Below, in pieces: positions 8,829 to 17,246 of a stretch of DNA of 64,000 bases. The stretch covers positions 1 to 64,000 of the forward strand of contig HG799465.1 of the NCBI GenBank assembly GCA_000531095.1, written 5' to 3'. The translations under genes and the position numbers were made by a program. Position 1 is the first letter of the stretch; every line of letters starts with the position of its first letter. The notes under the pieces are model-generated. The model saw nothing but the letters and a program-made list of their open reading frames with translations, was not told where the DNA came from and ran no database searches. This DNA is from Gemmata massiliana (GTDB taxonomy: Bacteria > Planctomycetota > Planctomycetia > Gemmatales > Gemmataceae).

Positions 8829-8852
8829 CGGTGACTGAGTTACTCAGCGAAC

Positions 8853-9359
8853 TTACTTTTCGGGCTTGATGGTGTTCTTCATCATGGTGCGGCAGGCTTT
8901 CTCGCACTTCCGGCACTCGTCCGTGCACTGTTTCATGATCGGGTCGTGATCGGCGTGCTTCTCGCACGCATCCCCGCAGCGCTTGCACGCCTCGGCGCAC
9001 GCGGTACAGATCAGGTCCGAGAACGGTCCGCTCTTGATGACGATCCCAGACGCGGAGGTGCAGATGCTCGCACAGTCCGTGCAGGTGCGCACGGTGGTGA
9101 GGTGCTCTTTTTGCCCATCGACGGCCACTTTCGTGCAGTGGGCCGCGCACAGGTTGCACACCCGTGCGCAGTCGTCGCACGCTTTTGCACAGTCCATGAA
9201 CTGTGACATCTTGGGGTCGACGGCCCGGTCTTCGGCGGCCGTCGGGGTAGTCGCGGGTGTTTCGGTCGGAGGTTTTCCGCCGATTGCGACTGCGGTACCC
9301 GCGACCGTGAACGAAACCGCCAGCAGTCCCAACACCCCGAGCAACTTGGTGTGATTCAT
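8853..9359 (-). CDS. Four-helix-bundle copper storage protein (Csp-like)
   Basis: 168 residues. An N-terminal signal peptide (about residues 1-26, hydrophobic GVLGLLAVSFTVAG) is followed by a Cys-rich helical domain. About 16 cysteines are spaced 3 or 4 apart (for example FMDCAKACDDCARVCNLC and CRKCEKACRTM), as needed to line the inside of a four-helix bundle. This matches the DUF326/Csp family, whose members bind many Cu(I) ions; with a signal peptide it is Csp1-like and exported. A copper ATPase and MerR regulator lie at 22-25 kb, not in the same operon. Confidence 0.85.
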   Translation of the reverse strand: MNHTKLLGVLGLLAVSFTVAGTAVAIGGKPPTETPATTPTAAEDRAVDPKMSQFMDCAKACDDCARVCNLCAAHCTKVAVDGQKEHLTTVRTCTDCASICTSASGIVIKSGPFSDLICTACAEACKRCGDACEKHADHDPIMKQCTDECRKCEKACRTMMKNTIKPEK

Positions 9360-9439
9360 GCGCCCCTCGCGTTGAAGACGTGAACGCGCCGCGGGTGTTC
9401 GCGGCGCCACGAAGGGAGGTATGTGCAACCGGCGCGCCG

Positions 9440-10609
9440 TTAGGCCGCGCGCCGGTCCTCGCGCTTCAACCACTTCTGCATACTTTCGAGTTCCCCGGCC
9501 CATTCGCTGCTGAACCGCTTCTGCCCGAAGGCGTCGTAAAGCAGGTCGAGCGTTTCGATGAGCGTCCGGAGCTGGTTCGCGCGGTCGTCGAGCTTCCCGC
9601 GAGCGTCCGCACCTTCATCGGGGGGCGGTAACTTCGCGCCGCCGACCCCGAGCGTTTCGGCGTGCAGCGTGAGTTCGTACTGATCGCTGTGCCGCACGAG
9701 CGTGAGCCCCGCCTTGCGCGGGAGTTTGCCGCTCTGGATCGCGCGCCGCGCTTCCGGCAAGCGCGACGGCCCTTCGTGCGAAATCGTCTCGTGCCCGGTC
9801 TGCCCGCGTGGGCACTCCAGGTTCAGGGTCCGCGCGATCATGAGCGTGACTTCGGAATCGTCCGCGAGCTTGATCGTGTCGGAATGCACGTCGGTGTAAT
9901 ACCACAGCCACAGCAGGAACTCGTTGCCGAGGAAGTCGCGGCTGCTCTCGTCGGCGATCCACGCCACGTCCGCGGGCGTGCTGCCCGGTACAAACACGCT
10001 GTGGGAGGAGTCGTCCACCATCCGCGTGCGCGTGTTGAGTTCGGCGAGGTGGTACGCCCGGCGCCCGGCGGTCACGCACTCCAGTTCCGCGCCGAACGTC
10101 TGCTCGAACAGGCTGCACAGCCGGTCCACCTGCGTGAGCGACGTGGCGCCGAACAGCACCTCGTTCGTCTGCCGGTCCCACAGCACCGGGATGCACTTGC
10201 GCTTGCGGTAGCGCCCGTCCTTCGACTCCTGTTCGAGCCGGTCACGGGCCATTTCTTTGGCCTCACGCTTCTGGCGCGCGCTCGCGAACCCGCTGGGGTT
10301 GTCCTTCGACAGCGCCTTCAGTTCCACGGCGATGTACGCGCGCAGCAGGTCCGCCGGGAGCTTGTCCGTGTCGACGCGGAGGTCGAACGTGAGCGTGTCG
10401 TTGATGATGTTCTTGGCGAGGTGGAAGTCGGTGTCGAGGATGTGCTCGCCCGCGGTCCAGCCGGTCTCGACGCCGTCGGCCGACGCGATCCGCTGGCGCC
10501 CGGCCTGCCGGTCCATGAGGCGCGCGAGGTGCTCGTCGTCGAACTGGCGTGGCGCGGGGCCGTTCACCTTGAAGCGAAGAAACGTGGCCCGTCCGGTGAA
10601 GAAGCCCAT
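9440..10609 (-). CDS. RdgC-like protein (recombination-associated family)
   Basis: 389 residues, longer than the usual 300 of RdgC. Seen: MGFFTGRATFLRFKV start, a central charged helix (RQKREAKEMARDRLEQ) followed by RKRKCIPVLWD and LFGATSLTQVDRLCSLFEQTFG. This order resembles the RdgC helix, LLPRAF-like turn and VDxAS...LLR block. The family binds DNA as a ring and modulates RecA in proteobacteria. The C-terminus (DFLGNEFLLWLWYY onwards) also recalls RdgC-like homologues. Identification is by remote pattern only. It stands alone, preceded by a GC hairpin region. Confidence 0.5.
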   Translation of the reverse strand: MGFFTGRATFLRFKVNGPAPRQFDDEHLARLMDRQAGRQRIASADGVETGWTAGEHILDTDFHLAKNIINDTLTFDLRVDTDKLPADLLRAYIAVELKALSKDNPSGFASARQKREAKEMARDRLEQESKDGRYRKRKCIPVLWDRQTNEVLFGATSLTQVDRLCSLFEQTFGAELECVTAGRRAYHLAELNTRTRMVDDSSHSVFVPGSTPADVAWIADESSRDFLGNEFLLWLWYYTDVHSDTIKLADDSEVTLMIARTLNLECPRGQTGHETISHEGPSRLPEARRAIQSGKLPRKAGLTLVRHSDQYELTLHAETLGVGGAKLPPPDEGADARGKLDDRANQLRTLIETLDLLYDAFGQKRFSSEWAGELESMQKWLKREDRRAA

Positions 10610-10732
10610 CGCGCAACCTCCTTGTCGCTCGACCTTTGTCGCTCAGTTCCAGGGCATCGCGCGAGCGTCCTGCTCGTCCGGTGTCCCGCCCACAGCGCGA
10701 GCGGTGGGGCGCGGCGAGTCTTTCGGCTCGCC

Positions 10733-10767
10733 ACAAAAAAGAAACCCACCCGAGTGCGTCGGGTGGG
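10733..10767 (-). terminator. Strong rho-independent terminator
   Basis: On the minus strand a perfect 9-bp stem CCCACCCGA/TCGGGTGGG around a 5-nt loop is followed by TTTCTTTTTTG. It lies 20 nt after the stop of the small gene at 10787. A second hairpin (GGCGAG/CTCGCC, 10712-10731) follows at once. Confidence 0.85.
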
Positions 10768-10786
10768 TCGGCGGAGCGAGTGGCGG

Positions 10787-10960
10787 TCACCCGACCAGCA
10801 CGGCCTCGCTCACTTCCCCGTCCCGGTGGCGCATCTCTTCCAGAATGATCGGATGCCAGGCGGTGTCGCGCTCATTGGTGGGCACATAATTTTCGCGTGC
10901 CCAGCGGCGGAGCCGCAATTCCTCAATAAAGTCCATGTCGGAAAGTAAGCCGCTGCCCAT
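10787..10960 (-). CDS. Small conserved-looking protein
   Basis: 57 residues: starts MGSGLLSDMDFIEELRLRR and contains WAREN, ERDTAWHP and EEMRHRD. Highly charged, predicted soluble helical. I recall similar short proteins with the MDF.EELRLRRWARE core in other Gemmata-type genomes, but no function is known. The ATG at 10960 follows AAGGG at a workable distance. A strong terminator directly after it supports an independent gene. Confidence 0.65.
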   Translation of the reverse strand: MGSGLLSDMDFIEELRLRRWARENYVPTNERDTAWHPIILEEMRHRDGEVSEAVLVG

Positions 10961-11291
10961 GACTCGACCCTTTCGGTCCGTTCCTTTAGCCCGCTCCCGG
11001 CGGGCCCCGACGCCGCGCTTGCCCCACACAGGCAACACTGATCGTCGAGGAGAGGTTCTGCCGGTGGTCCGGCAGGGCAAGAGGATTCGCGCAGAAAGTA
11101 TAGGAATCACGAAATAGTCGGCAATGCGCCAGGCGGAAATTATCCAGAAATCAGAACGAACGTTGTCGGGAGGCAAGATGGGCAACCTTTGCGAATTGCC
11201 TCACTTGCAAAAAGACGGAACACCGAATATCGAAGAACAGTTAAAGTGGGGCGTTTCAAAAGAGTTGGGCTGTTGTGAGTTGGAGGGGAAC
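10961..11291. other. Intergenic region between divergent genes
   Basis: No convincing gene. A frame running into the membrane protein at 11292 is open from 11124 but encodes an atypical, AT-richer, Cys/Lys-rich sequence and is taken as untranslated. It should hold promoters for both flanking genes; no near-consensus promoter stands out. Confidence 0.35.
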
Positions 11292-11732
11292 GTGCGCGCG
11301 AGGCTCTGGTTGTTGCTCCCTGCTGTGTGCCTGTTCGCCGGCGATATCTCCATGACACTCGCGGGCCAACCCGCGACTTACTGGGCCGGAGATTACTCCA
11401 CGGCCGCGGAATACAACCCGATTGTGTTCCCACTTCTGGCGCGGCACCCGGCACTGTTTGTCGCGGGGGCGCTTTTGTGGTTGGGGCTGGCCGCCGCGCT
11501 CGTGTTGTTGTGGCGGCATTCACTCACAGTGTGGCTCGCGATGGCGATTGCACTGGGCAGCGCGCTCGGCGCGAGTACATGGCTCGCGCGACACGGCGCG
11601 GGAGGGTGGATACTCGCGGTTGTGTACCTGAGTGCTGCCGCGATCATTTCACGGGCGTGCTGGCGCCGGGCGCTTGTTGCGCACGCGGACCGACTCGAAA
11701 CGGAGGCGGTGGGACCAATTGCGGTCAAATAG
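11292..11732 (+). CDS. Small integral membrane protein
   Basis: 146 residues with four hydrophobic segments (roughly residues 4-20, 50-72, 78-98 and 104-122) and a short basic C-terminal tail. The GTG at 11292 is chosen because GGAGG sits 5-6 nt upstream; the open frame back to 11124 lacks such a site. I do not recognise the family (segments such as LFAGDISMTLAGQP and YNPIVFPLL recall small DUF5658-like proteins). Function unknown. Confidence 0.55.
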   Translation: MRARLWLLLPAVCLFAGDISMTLAGQPATYWAGDYSTAAEYNPIVFPLLARHPALFVAGALLWLGLAAALVLLWRHSLTVWLAMAIALGSALGASTWLARHGAGGWILAVVYLSAAAIISRACWRRALVAHADRLETEAVGPIAVK

Positions 11733-11796
11733 ATCCTCGGATATCGTGGTGCGGGTGTTAGAGCGATTGCCGCGTCACCACGCGAGAGGGAGACCG

Positions 11797-12321
11797 ATGC
11801 GCAAGATCTGCTACTCGGTCGCGATGAGCTTGGACGGGTTTGTGGCCGGGCCGAACGGTGAGTCCGACTGGATCGTGATGGACCCCGAAATCGACTTCGG
11901 AGCGATATTCGCCCGGTTCGATACCGTGCTGATGGGCCGGCGAACATTTGAGAGCACGCAAGCGCAGGGGCAAGGCGGAACTATGCCCGGCGTTACATCC
12001 GTGGTCGTTTCGCGCACGCTGCGCCCGCAGGAACACCCCGGCGTCACAGTCATTGGCAACGACCTCGGCGACGCGCTGGCGCGGTTACGCTCCGCGCCGG
12101 GCAAAGACATCTGGTTGTTCGGAGGCGGGACGCTGTTTCGCAGTGTGCTGGATTTGGGGCAGGTGGACACGGTCGAAGTCGCCGTGATTCCCGTACTCCT
12201 CGGCAGCGGCGTTCCGCTGTTACCACCCGGTGAGGGCCGAACGCGCTTGCGTTTACTGAACAGTAAGGCGTACAAAGCTACCGGAACTGTGATGCTGGAG
12301 TACGCCGTCGAACGCTCTTGA
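11797..12321 (+). CDS. Dihydrofolate reductase-like (RibD C-terminal domain) protein
   Basis: 174 residues. The RibD_C/DHFR-like fold is shown by SVAMSLDGFVAGP at the N-terminus, DTVLMGRRTFE, the central VVVSRTL strand, the glycine-rich NADPH-binding LFGGGTLFRS and the final VIPVLLGSGVPLL. This is the YyaP/YwjB type found in many bacteria. Members probably use NADPH, but the substrates are unknown. GAGAGGGA precedes the ATG. Neighbours do not suggest a pathway. Confidence 0.85.
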   Translation: MRKICYSVAMSLDGFVAGPNGESDWIVMDPEIDFGAIFARFDTVLMGRRTFESTQAQGQGGTMPGVTSVVVSRTLRPQEHPGVTVIGNDLGDALARLRSAPGKDIWLFGGGTLFRSVLDLGQVDTVEVAVIPVLLGSGVPLLPPGEGRTRLRLLNSKAYKATGTVMLEYAVERS

Positions 12322-12359
12322 ATTGTGTTGCGCTTGTGTTTACCCCCATACGGTGCGCC

Positions 12360-12713
12360 ATGCCGTTGATCGCTTGCCCCGCGTGCGGCCATCAGATATC
12401 GATTGAGGCGGTCGCGTGTCCCCAATGCGGGCACCCGAACCGTCCGGCTCCGCCGTCTCCCGCACCGCAAACCGGCCCAAAGTGCTGCCTGTGCCCGGCG
12501 CCAGCCACGACGCGGTGTCAGGGGTGCAACATGTTCTGTTGCCCGCGCCACGTTCAGTCGATCTACGTCCAGCACAATCAAGGCGGCGCGAACGAACTGC
12601 GGTGTCCGAGTTGCTACGAATCTGCGATGATCTGGAAGATATTTGGTTTTGTATTTGCGGCGATCGTGGCAGTCATCATGCTGGCTCTCATAACGGGAAT
12701 GTCATCTCGGTGA
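12360..12713 (+). CDS. Zinc-ribbon protein with C-terminal membrane helix
   Basis: 117 residues. An N-terminal double zinc-ribbon (CPACGHQ, CPQCGHP) is followed by a Pro-rich linker. A second Cys/His cluster (CCLC, CQGC, CCPRH, CPSC) resembles a B-box or RING-like zinc site, and one membrane helix follows (about residues 92-113). The ATG at 12360 puts the first zinc site at residue 5. Probably a cytoplasmic metal-binding domain anchored in the membrane; role unknown. Confidence 0.6.
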   Translation: MPLIACPACGHQISIEAVACPQCGHPNRPAPPSPAPQTGPKCCLCPAPATTRCQGCNMFCCPRHVQSIYVQHNQGGANELRCPSCYESAMIWKIFGFVFAAIVAVIMLALITGMSSR

Positions 12714-12761
12714 TCGCCACGCGGCGAGCCCTTCCCAAAATCGCTCACGGAGGAGCGGCAC

Positions 12762-13493
12762 GTGAATTTCTTCGTTGGCACCAGCGGTTACTCGTACAAG
12801 GAGTGGAAGGGGAGCTTCTACCCCGACAAGCTCCAGGCCAACAAGATGCTCGGCTACTACGGCGAGCGGTTCCGCACGGTGGAAATCAACAACACGTTCT
12901 ACCGCGCGCCCACGGCGTCCGTTCTGGAAACGTGGGCGCGCCAAGTTCCAGCGGACTTCCGGTTCGTGCTGAAGGCACCGCAAGAAATCACACACGTAAA
13001 ACGGCTCGCGAACTCGTGTGAGCTGGTGTCTTCACTGGTCGCAAGTGCGGGCGCCCTCGGCGAACGGCTGGGGCCGATCCTGTTCCAGTTGCCGCCGGCG
13101 TTTCGCAAGGACACCGCCGTCCTCTCCGACTTCCTCGCGTACCTGCCGCCGTGCCGCGTGGCGTTCGAGTTCCGCCACCAGTCGTGGTTCGACGACGAAG
13201 TGTACGAACTGCTCCGCGATCACCAGGCGGCCATGTGTGTGGCCGACGCGGAGGACGATCTGGACGTCCCCTTCGTTTCGACGGCAGATTGGGGCTACCT
13301 CCGATTGCGCCGACCCGACTACGACGACACCGCGTTGCGAGAGTGGGCCGCGCGAATGCGGGGGCAGGGATGGCGCGAGTGCTTCGTGTTCTTCAAGCAC
13401 GAAGATGCGGGGGCCGGACCGCGCATGGCGTCGCGGCTACTGGAACTGATCGCAGAAGGGGCGCCCGCCTCACCGCAGAAACGGGTCGCGTAG
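12762..13493 (+). CDS. DUF72 family protein (YecE-like)
   Basis: 243 residues. Starts with the family hallmark FFVGTSGYSYKEWKGSFYP, with FYRAPTASVLETWA, RFVLKAPQEITHVKRL, GPILFQLPPAF, VAFEFRHQSW and the C-terminal RGQGWRECFVFFKHE segment. This TIM-barrel family has unknown biochemical function. The start is GTG at 12762, with GGAGGAG upstream (12750-12756). Confidence 0.9.
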   Translation: MNFFVGTSGYSYKEWKGSFYPDKLQANKMLGYYGERFRTVEINNTFYRAPTASVLETWARQVPADFRFVLKAPQEITHVKRLANSCELVSSLVASAGALGERLGPILFQLPPAFRKDTAVLSDFLAYLPPCRVAFEFRHQSWFDDEVYELLRDHQAAMCVADAEDDLDVPFVSTADWGYLRLRRPDYDDTALREWAARMRGQGWRECFVFFKHEDAGAGPRMASRLLELIAEGAPASPQKRVA

Positions 13494-13581
13494 GAGGTCT
13501 GGTTGATGAGTGGGGGCGTCGTACCCCCACCCGAAACAGAGGTTGCTCACCGAATATCACAAGACACAATTGGTCCGGATT

Positions 13582-13830
13582 TTAGCCAAATATTTCGTCA
13601 AGTAACCAAAACGTTCCGGCCACAATAGCTACCGGGACAGCTATTGGCGCGAGGGCCACGGCCGTGGCAACAGTGCCCGCGACTGCTGCGTGACCGGCGC
13701 CGACTACCGTTCCGGCGACCCCGGCAATGGCTGTATTCGCGGCTTGAACCTGTGCGGTCATCGCGATCTTCGTGCCCAGATCGGCTGCAACTGGCAACCC
13801 TACACTTGTGGTGAGTACTTCTGCACTCAT
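13582..13830 (-). CDS. Very hydrophobic Ala/Val/Gly-rich small protein
   Basis: 82 residues. After a short polar N-terminus the product is a continuous hydrophobic stretch rich in Ala, Val, Gly and Thr (for example NTAIAGVAGTVVGAGHAAVA, then a Pro-containing ALAPIAVPVAIVAG) and ends FWLLDEIFG. Two membrane-spanning or glycine-zipper helices are likely. It might be a small membrane protein, a bacteriocin-like peptide or a channel component; nothing nearby (no modification or export genes) supports a bacteriocin. Flanked by an AT-rich region (13860-14000). Confidence 0.5.
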   Translation of the reverse strand: MSAEVLTTSVGLPVAADLGTKIAMTAQVQAANTAIAGVAGTVVGAGHAAVAGTVATAVALAPIAVPVAIVAGTFWLLDEIFG

Positions 13831-14076
13831 GTTCCACCCTCCGCGTTCGTGGCTGGAAACCCCGTTCTCTTACAAATTTTGAATCGGGGCTATTTGACTA
13901 TACGCGGGTATTTGGCTTATATGTGTCTTGTCATTGAATTTTAATTGACTCCTATCTGTGCGTGAGTTTTTTGTGAATTCGTGCATTTCGCAATGGCATA
14001 ATGCGTAAAATAGGGTCCAAGCCGGCCACACGCTCAGACACTTTGCCCACCTTCTTCGGCCGGCTTGGAGGCAACA

Positions 14077-16242
14077 ATGCCCGCTCCCGACGTCCTTTCT
14101 GGCGAATCGGCCGAACCCCCCAGTAGTCGCTCCGAACCCCCATCTAGACCGGGGGAGCCGCCCGACGGACCTCCCCCGCAACCCGCCAACGCCAACGCGG
14201 ACCCTCCGGTCCCCGCGCCGGCCCCGTTCCGCGCCGCGTGGCCGTGGGTGCTGTGCGTCATCGGGTTGGACTACCTCAGTACGCTCGCGTACCAGCCCTC
14301 GATCGCGTTCGGCGCGGCGGGCCGGCTGGCGCCGCTCGTGACGGTACTGATCGCGCTCGTCACGCTCGGGTTCGCGCTCCCCGTTTACTGCTACATCGCG
14401 GGCCGGTCGCCCCACGGCGGCGGGTCCACCGCACTCCTGGAGCGCGTCGTTCCGGGGTGGTTCGGGAAGCTGCTCCTGCTCGTGCTGCTCGCGTTCGGCG
14501 CGGTGGACCTCGTGTTTACGCGCACGTTCTCCACCGCGACCGCGGCCGAGCACCTCACGTTCAACCCGCACCCCCAATGGCAGCAGGCGCTCGACGATGC
14601 CACGCGCTGGGGCGATGGCGCGCGCGCCGGACTGCCCGATTGGGCCAAACGGCGGTCCGACGGCCTGTGGCACCGACAAACGGTCGTGTCGCTCGTCATT
14701 CTTGTTTTGAGCACAGCAACGGGACTGCTCTTCTTTCGCGGGTACACGCGGAACTTCATCCGGCTCGCCGCGCTCACGGTTCTCGTTTACCTCGCGATGA
14801 CGCTCGTCGTGATCGGGAGCGGCGTCGCGTACCTGGTGGACCACCCGAAGTTGATCGCATCGTGGTGGGCCGACGTGTGGAGCGGGAACTGGCGACCGGG
14901 GGCCGAAGCGCCTTCTCCTGGTGGTTGGGGTGCCCTGCTCGGGGCGTGCATTCCGCTGGTTCCTGCGCTGTGTCTCGGACTGAGCGGGTTCGAGCTAACG
15001 CTAATGGCGATGCCTCTCGTGCGCGGGCGCGCGGGCGACGACCCGGAGCGGCCCCGCGGCGTGATTCGCAACACGCGGCTCCTGCTGACACTCGCTGCGG
15101 TCACGATGTCCGCGTACCTGCTCACGTCCACGCTCGTGACGACGGTACTGATCCCGCCGGGCGCCCAGGAGGTAAACGGGCAAGCGAAGTACCGCTCGCT
15201 CGCGTACCTCGCGCACGGCGGGGCGCTCTCCGACGGTCAACCGGCGACCGAAATGAACCCCGCGCTCGGGTTGGCGTTCGGTACCGCCTACGACGCCGCC
15301 ACGGTCGCGATCCTCGCGCTCGCGGGCCTGAGCTTCGCGCTCACGCTCGCGTCGTGGATTCCGCCGTACCTGAACCGGCTCGGGATGGAGTTCAGTTGGT
15401 CGGTGAAGCTCGGGGTGTTGGCGTACCTGTTCCTCGCGCTGAAGTTCGTGCTCATTGCGTACTACGCGACCGACATCGACGCCCACCGCGCCGCGTACCT
15501 CACGGCGGTGCTCGCGCTCTTCGCGTTCGCCGCGCTCGCCGCAACCGTGGACGTGTGGCAGCGCCGAACCGCACGCGAGTGGCGCAAGGCGCTTCGCGTA
15601 CCGCCGGTGTTCCTGCTCGCGCTGGCCACGTTCGGCGCGTGTACGATCCTGGTCGCGTGGACGCGGCCCGTGGGGGCGGTGGTCGCGGGGGCGTTCGTCG
15701 CGCTCGTGTTGGTGCTGTCCGTTATCAGCCGGGCATGGCGCAGTACCGAGTTCCGGTTCGAGGCGTTCGAGTTCGCGGACAAGGTGACCGAGCACGAATG
15801 GGAGCGCCTGATGGCGGCCGACTTACCGATCTTGGTTCCGCTCCGACCGGGCAAGCACGACCTCCGGGCGCGGGAGATCGAGGTCCGCACGCGGCACCGC
15901 ATTCCCGGCACGCTGCCGATCATGTTCGTGTTGGCGGAAGTGGCCGACCCGAGCGATTTCAACCAGCGCCCGCTGGTGCGGATCGCGCGCGACGAGGGGC
16001 GCGTGGTGATCCACATCACGCGCTGCTGCTCGGTGGCGCACGCGGTGGCCGCGTGCGCGCTCGAACTCGCGAAAACGGGCGGCGTGCCGGAGGTCCACTT
16101 CGGCTGGTCGGTCGAGAACCCGGTGACGGCGAACCTGCACTTCGTGCTGTTCGGGATCGGTAATGTGCCGTGGATGGTGTACACGCTGATTCGCCGCGCC
16201 GATGTGCCGGACGACCGCAAGCCGCACGTCATTGTGGCGTAG
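14077..16242 (+). CDS. APC-superfamily permease, large
   Basis: 721 residues. A Pro-rich cytoplasmic N-terminus (about 45 residues) is followed by about 12 membrane helices and a cytoplasmic C-terminal domain of about 170 residues. CVIGLDYLSTLAYQPSIAF is the first helix with the broken-helix motif of APC transporters; ALPVYCYIAGRSPHGGGSTA follows. It resembles planctomycete/actinobacterial proteins labelled amino acid permease; the substrate cannot be read from sequence. The ATG at 14077 has GGAGG at 14067-14071. The hairpin at 16249-16280 probably ends its transcript. Confidence 0.75.
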   Translation: MPAPDVLSGESAEPPSSRSEPPSRPGEPPDGPPPQPANANADPPVPAPAPFRAAWPWVLCVIGLDYLSTLAYQPSIAFGAAGRLAPLVTVLIALVTLGFALPVYCYIAGRSPHGGGSTALLERVVPGWFGKLLLLVLLAFGAVDLVFTRTFSTATAAEHLTFNPHPQWQQALDDATRWGDGARAGLPDWAKRRSDGLWHRQTVVSLVILVLSTATGLLFFRGYTRNFIRLAALTVLVYLAMTLVVIGSGVAYLVDHPKLIASWWADVWSGNWRPGAEAPSPGGWGALLGACIPLVPALCLGLSGFELTLMAMPLVRGRAGDDPERPRGVIRNTRLLLTLAAVTMSAYLLTSTLVTTVLIPPGAQEVNGQAKYRSLAYLAHGGALSDGQPATEMNPALGLAFGTAYDAATVAILALAGLSFALTLASWIPPYLNRLGMEFSWSVKLGVLAYLFLALKFVLIAYYATDIDAHRAAYLTAVLALFAFAALAATVDVWQRRTAREWRKALRVPPVFLLALATFGACTILVAWTRPVGAVVAGAFVALVLVLSVISRAWRSTEFRFEAFEFADKVTEHEWERLMAADLPILVPLRPGKHDLRAREIEVRTRHRIPGTLPIMFVLAEVADPSDFNQRPLVRIARDEGRVVIHITRCCSVAHAVAACALELAKTGGVPEVHFGWSVENPVTANLHFVLFGIGNVPWMVYTLIRRADVPDDRKPHVIVA

Positions 16243-16248
16243 CGAACT

Positions 16249-16280
16249 GCGCCCTCGGTCGATGCCACGACTGAGGGCGC
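16249..16280. terminator. Hairpin after the permease gene
   Basis: GCGCCCTCGGTC and GACTGAGGGCGC form a 12-bp stem with one G-T pair around an 8-nt loop, 7 nt after the permease stop. There is no T-run, so termination is likely but not certain. Confidence 0.45.
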
Positions 16281-16311
16281 CGAATGATTGAATACTCTTC
16301 TGGAGACGGCC

Positions 16312-16356
16312 CCGCGCGACCGGGACGTCACAATCAGTGACGTCCCGGTCGCGCGG
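16312..16356. repeat. Perfect 20-bp inverted repeat
   Basis: CCGCGCGACCGGGACGTCAC and its exact complement flank a 5-nt AATCA loop. There is no T-run on either side. It could be a strong RNA hairpin, a transcription barrier or a recombination or protein-binding palindrome. It lies between a permease gene and a SMI1-type gene, both on the plus strand. Confidence 0.8.
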
Positions 16357-16515
16357 AGGTGGCGCGATTGGTGAAATCGTTCAAGTCTTGCTCAAATACC
16401 TTTTACCAAGCACAGAAGTGGCGCACTGACCTCCGGTGAGAGGACCGGGGCGCCATAACCTTTGTGGAGATTGCTCGGCCGAGTGAATCAGCAGTTCGTC
16501 CGAGGGGAACGCGAA

Positions 16516-17193
16516 GTGGATTATCCGAGTCTTTTGGAAACTGTTCTTGGCCACTTGGAAGAATTGGGCGTCACGTATCTCGCTACCTCCGGCGAACTCG
16601 TCACCGACGAGGTATTGGAGTCCGCCGAAGCCTCGATGAAGATCCGTTTACCGGCCGAACTTCGGGAGTTCTATCAAACTGTCGGGGACGGGTTCTCATT
16701 CTTCTGGGAGTCTGACTCCGGCGACCCCAAGACGCCGTGGGGAAGCCTCCCGGTCCCGTCGCTATCGTCCCTCGTTAAAATGTACACCGGCTGGCGGAGG
16801 CTCGTGCTTTACTCCCCCGAGCGAGCCGAGGAGTACGGCTTCCCTCATACGAAAGACTCCGCCCTGGCAAAACACACCGCGGCCCGGATGTGGCACTGGC
16901 TACCGATTATCGCGGAGGAGAACGGCGACGCGATTTGCCTGGACTTGGGCGCCCCCGGGTGCCCGGTCGTCTTCGACCAGCACGACTGGATGGACGGAGG
17001 TTCGGGCGATAACGGGCACCCACTCGGCGCGAACTGGCGGGACTTCCTGATCGGTTGGGGCAGTGTGTGCTTCCAGCTCCCCAAAGACCCGTACTGGCCG
17101 TGGTGTTTCCGACCGGGCGGCGTGGCCTGGGACGGTGAGCACTTCCACAGCCGCTTCCGTGTGGCTGAACTGGCCAAACTCCACACCGCCTAA
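16516..17193 (+). CDS. SMI1/KNR4 family protein
   Basis: 225 residues. The SMI1/KNR4 fold is shown by the sequence SAEASMKIRLPAELREFYQT (first helix and turn), the GDGFSFFWE strand, and later LPIIAEENGDAICLDLG followed by CPVVFDQHDW. In bacteria this family includes immunity proteins of polymorphic toxin systems (SUKH group), but most members in planctomycetes have no known partner, and no toxin gene is adjacent. GTG at 16516 is chosen because GAGGGG lies 8 nt upstream; the frame is open to 16462. Confidence 0.75.
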   Translation: MDYPSLLETVLGHLEELGVTYLATSGELVTDEVLESAEASMKIRLPAELREFYQTVGDGFSFFWESDSGDPKTPWGSLPVPSLSSLVKMYTGWRRLVLYSPERAEEYGFPHTKDSALAKHTAARMWHWLPIIAEENGDAICLDLGAPGCPVVFDQHDWMDGGSGDNGHPLGANWRDFLIGWGSVCFQLPKDPYWPWCFRPGGVAWDGEHFHSRFRVAELAKLHTA

Positions 17194-17246
17194 CCACGGT
17201 GACGTGGCCAAACCGTTTACAGCAGGCTGTGCTCTGCAAGACTGGT

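Larger units (their letters stand above)
8229..8852. other. Non-coding stretch between convergent genes
   Basis: No frame has convincing coding bias. An 80-codon frame at 8407 is AT-rich and unlike its neighbours and is not called. The stretch contains one copy of the period-9 dispersed repeat (8740-8772) and a terminator for the copper protein gene (8800-8828). Confidence 0.45.

Noticed and set aside
9662-10948. Long plus-strand open frame opposite the RdgC-like gene
   Set aside because: It is an antisense shadow of GC-rich coding sequence; the minus strand carries the coherent protein.
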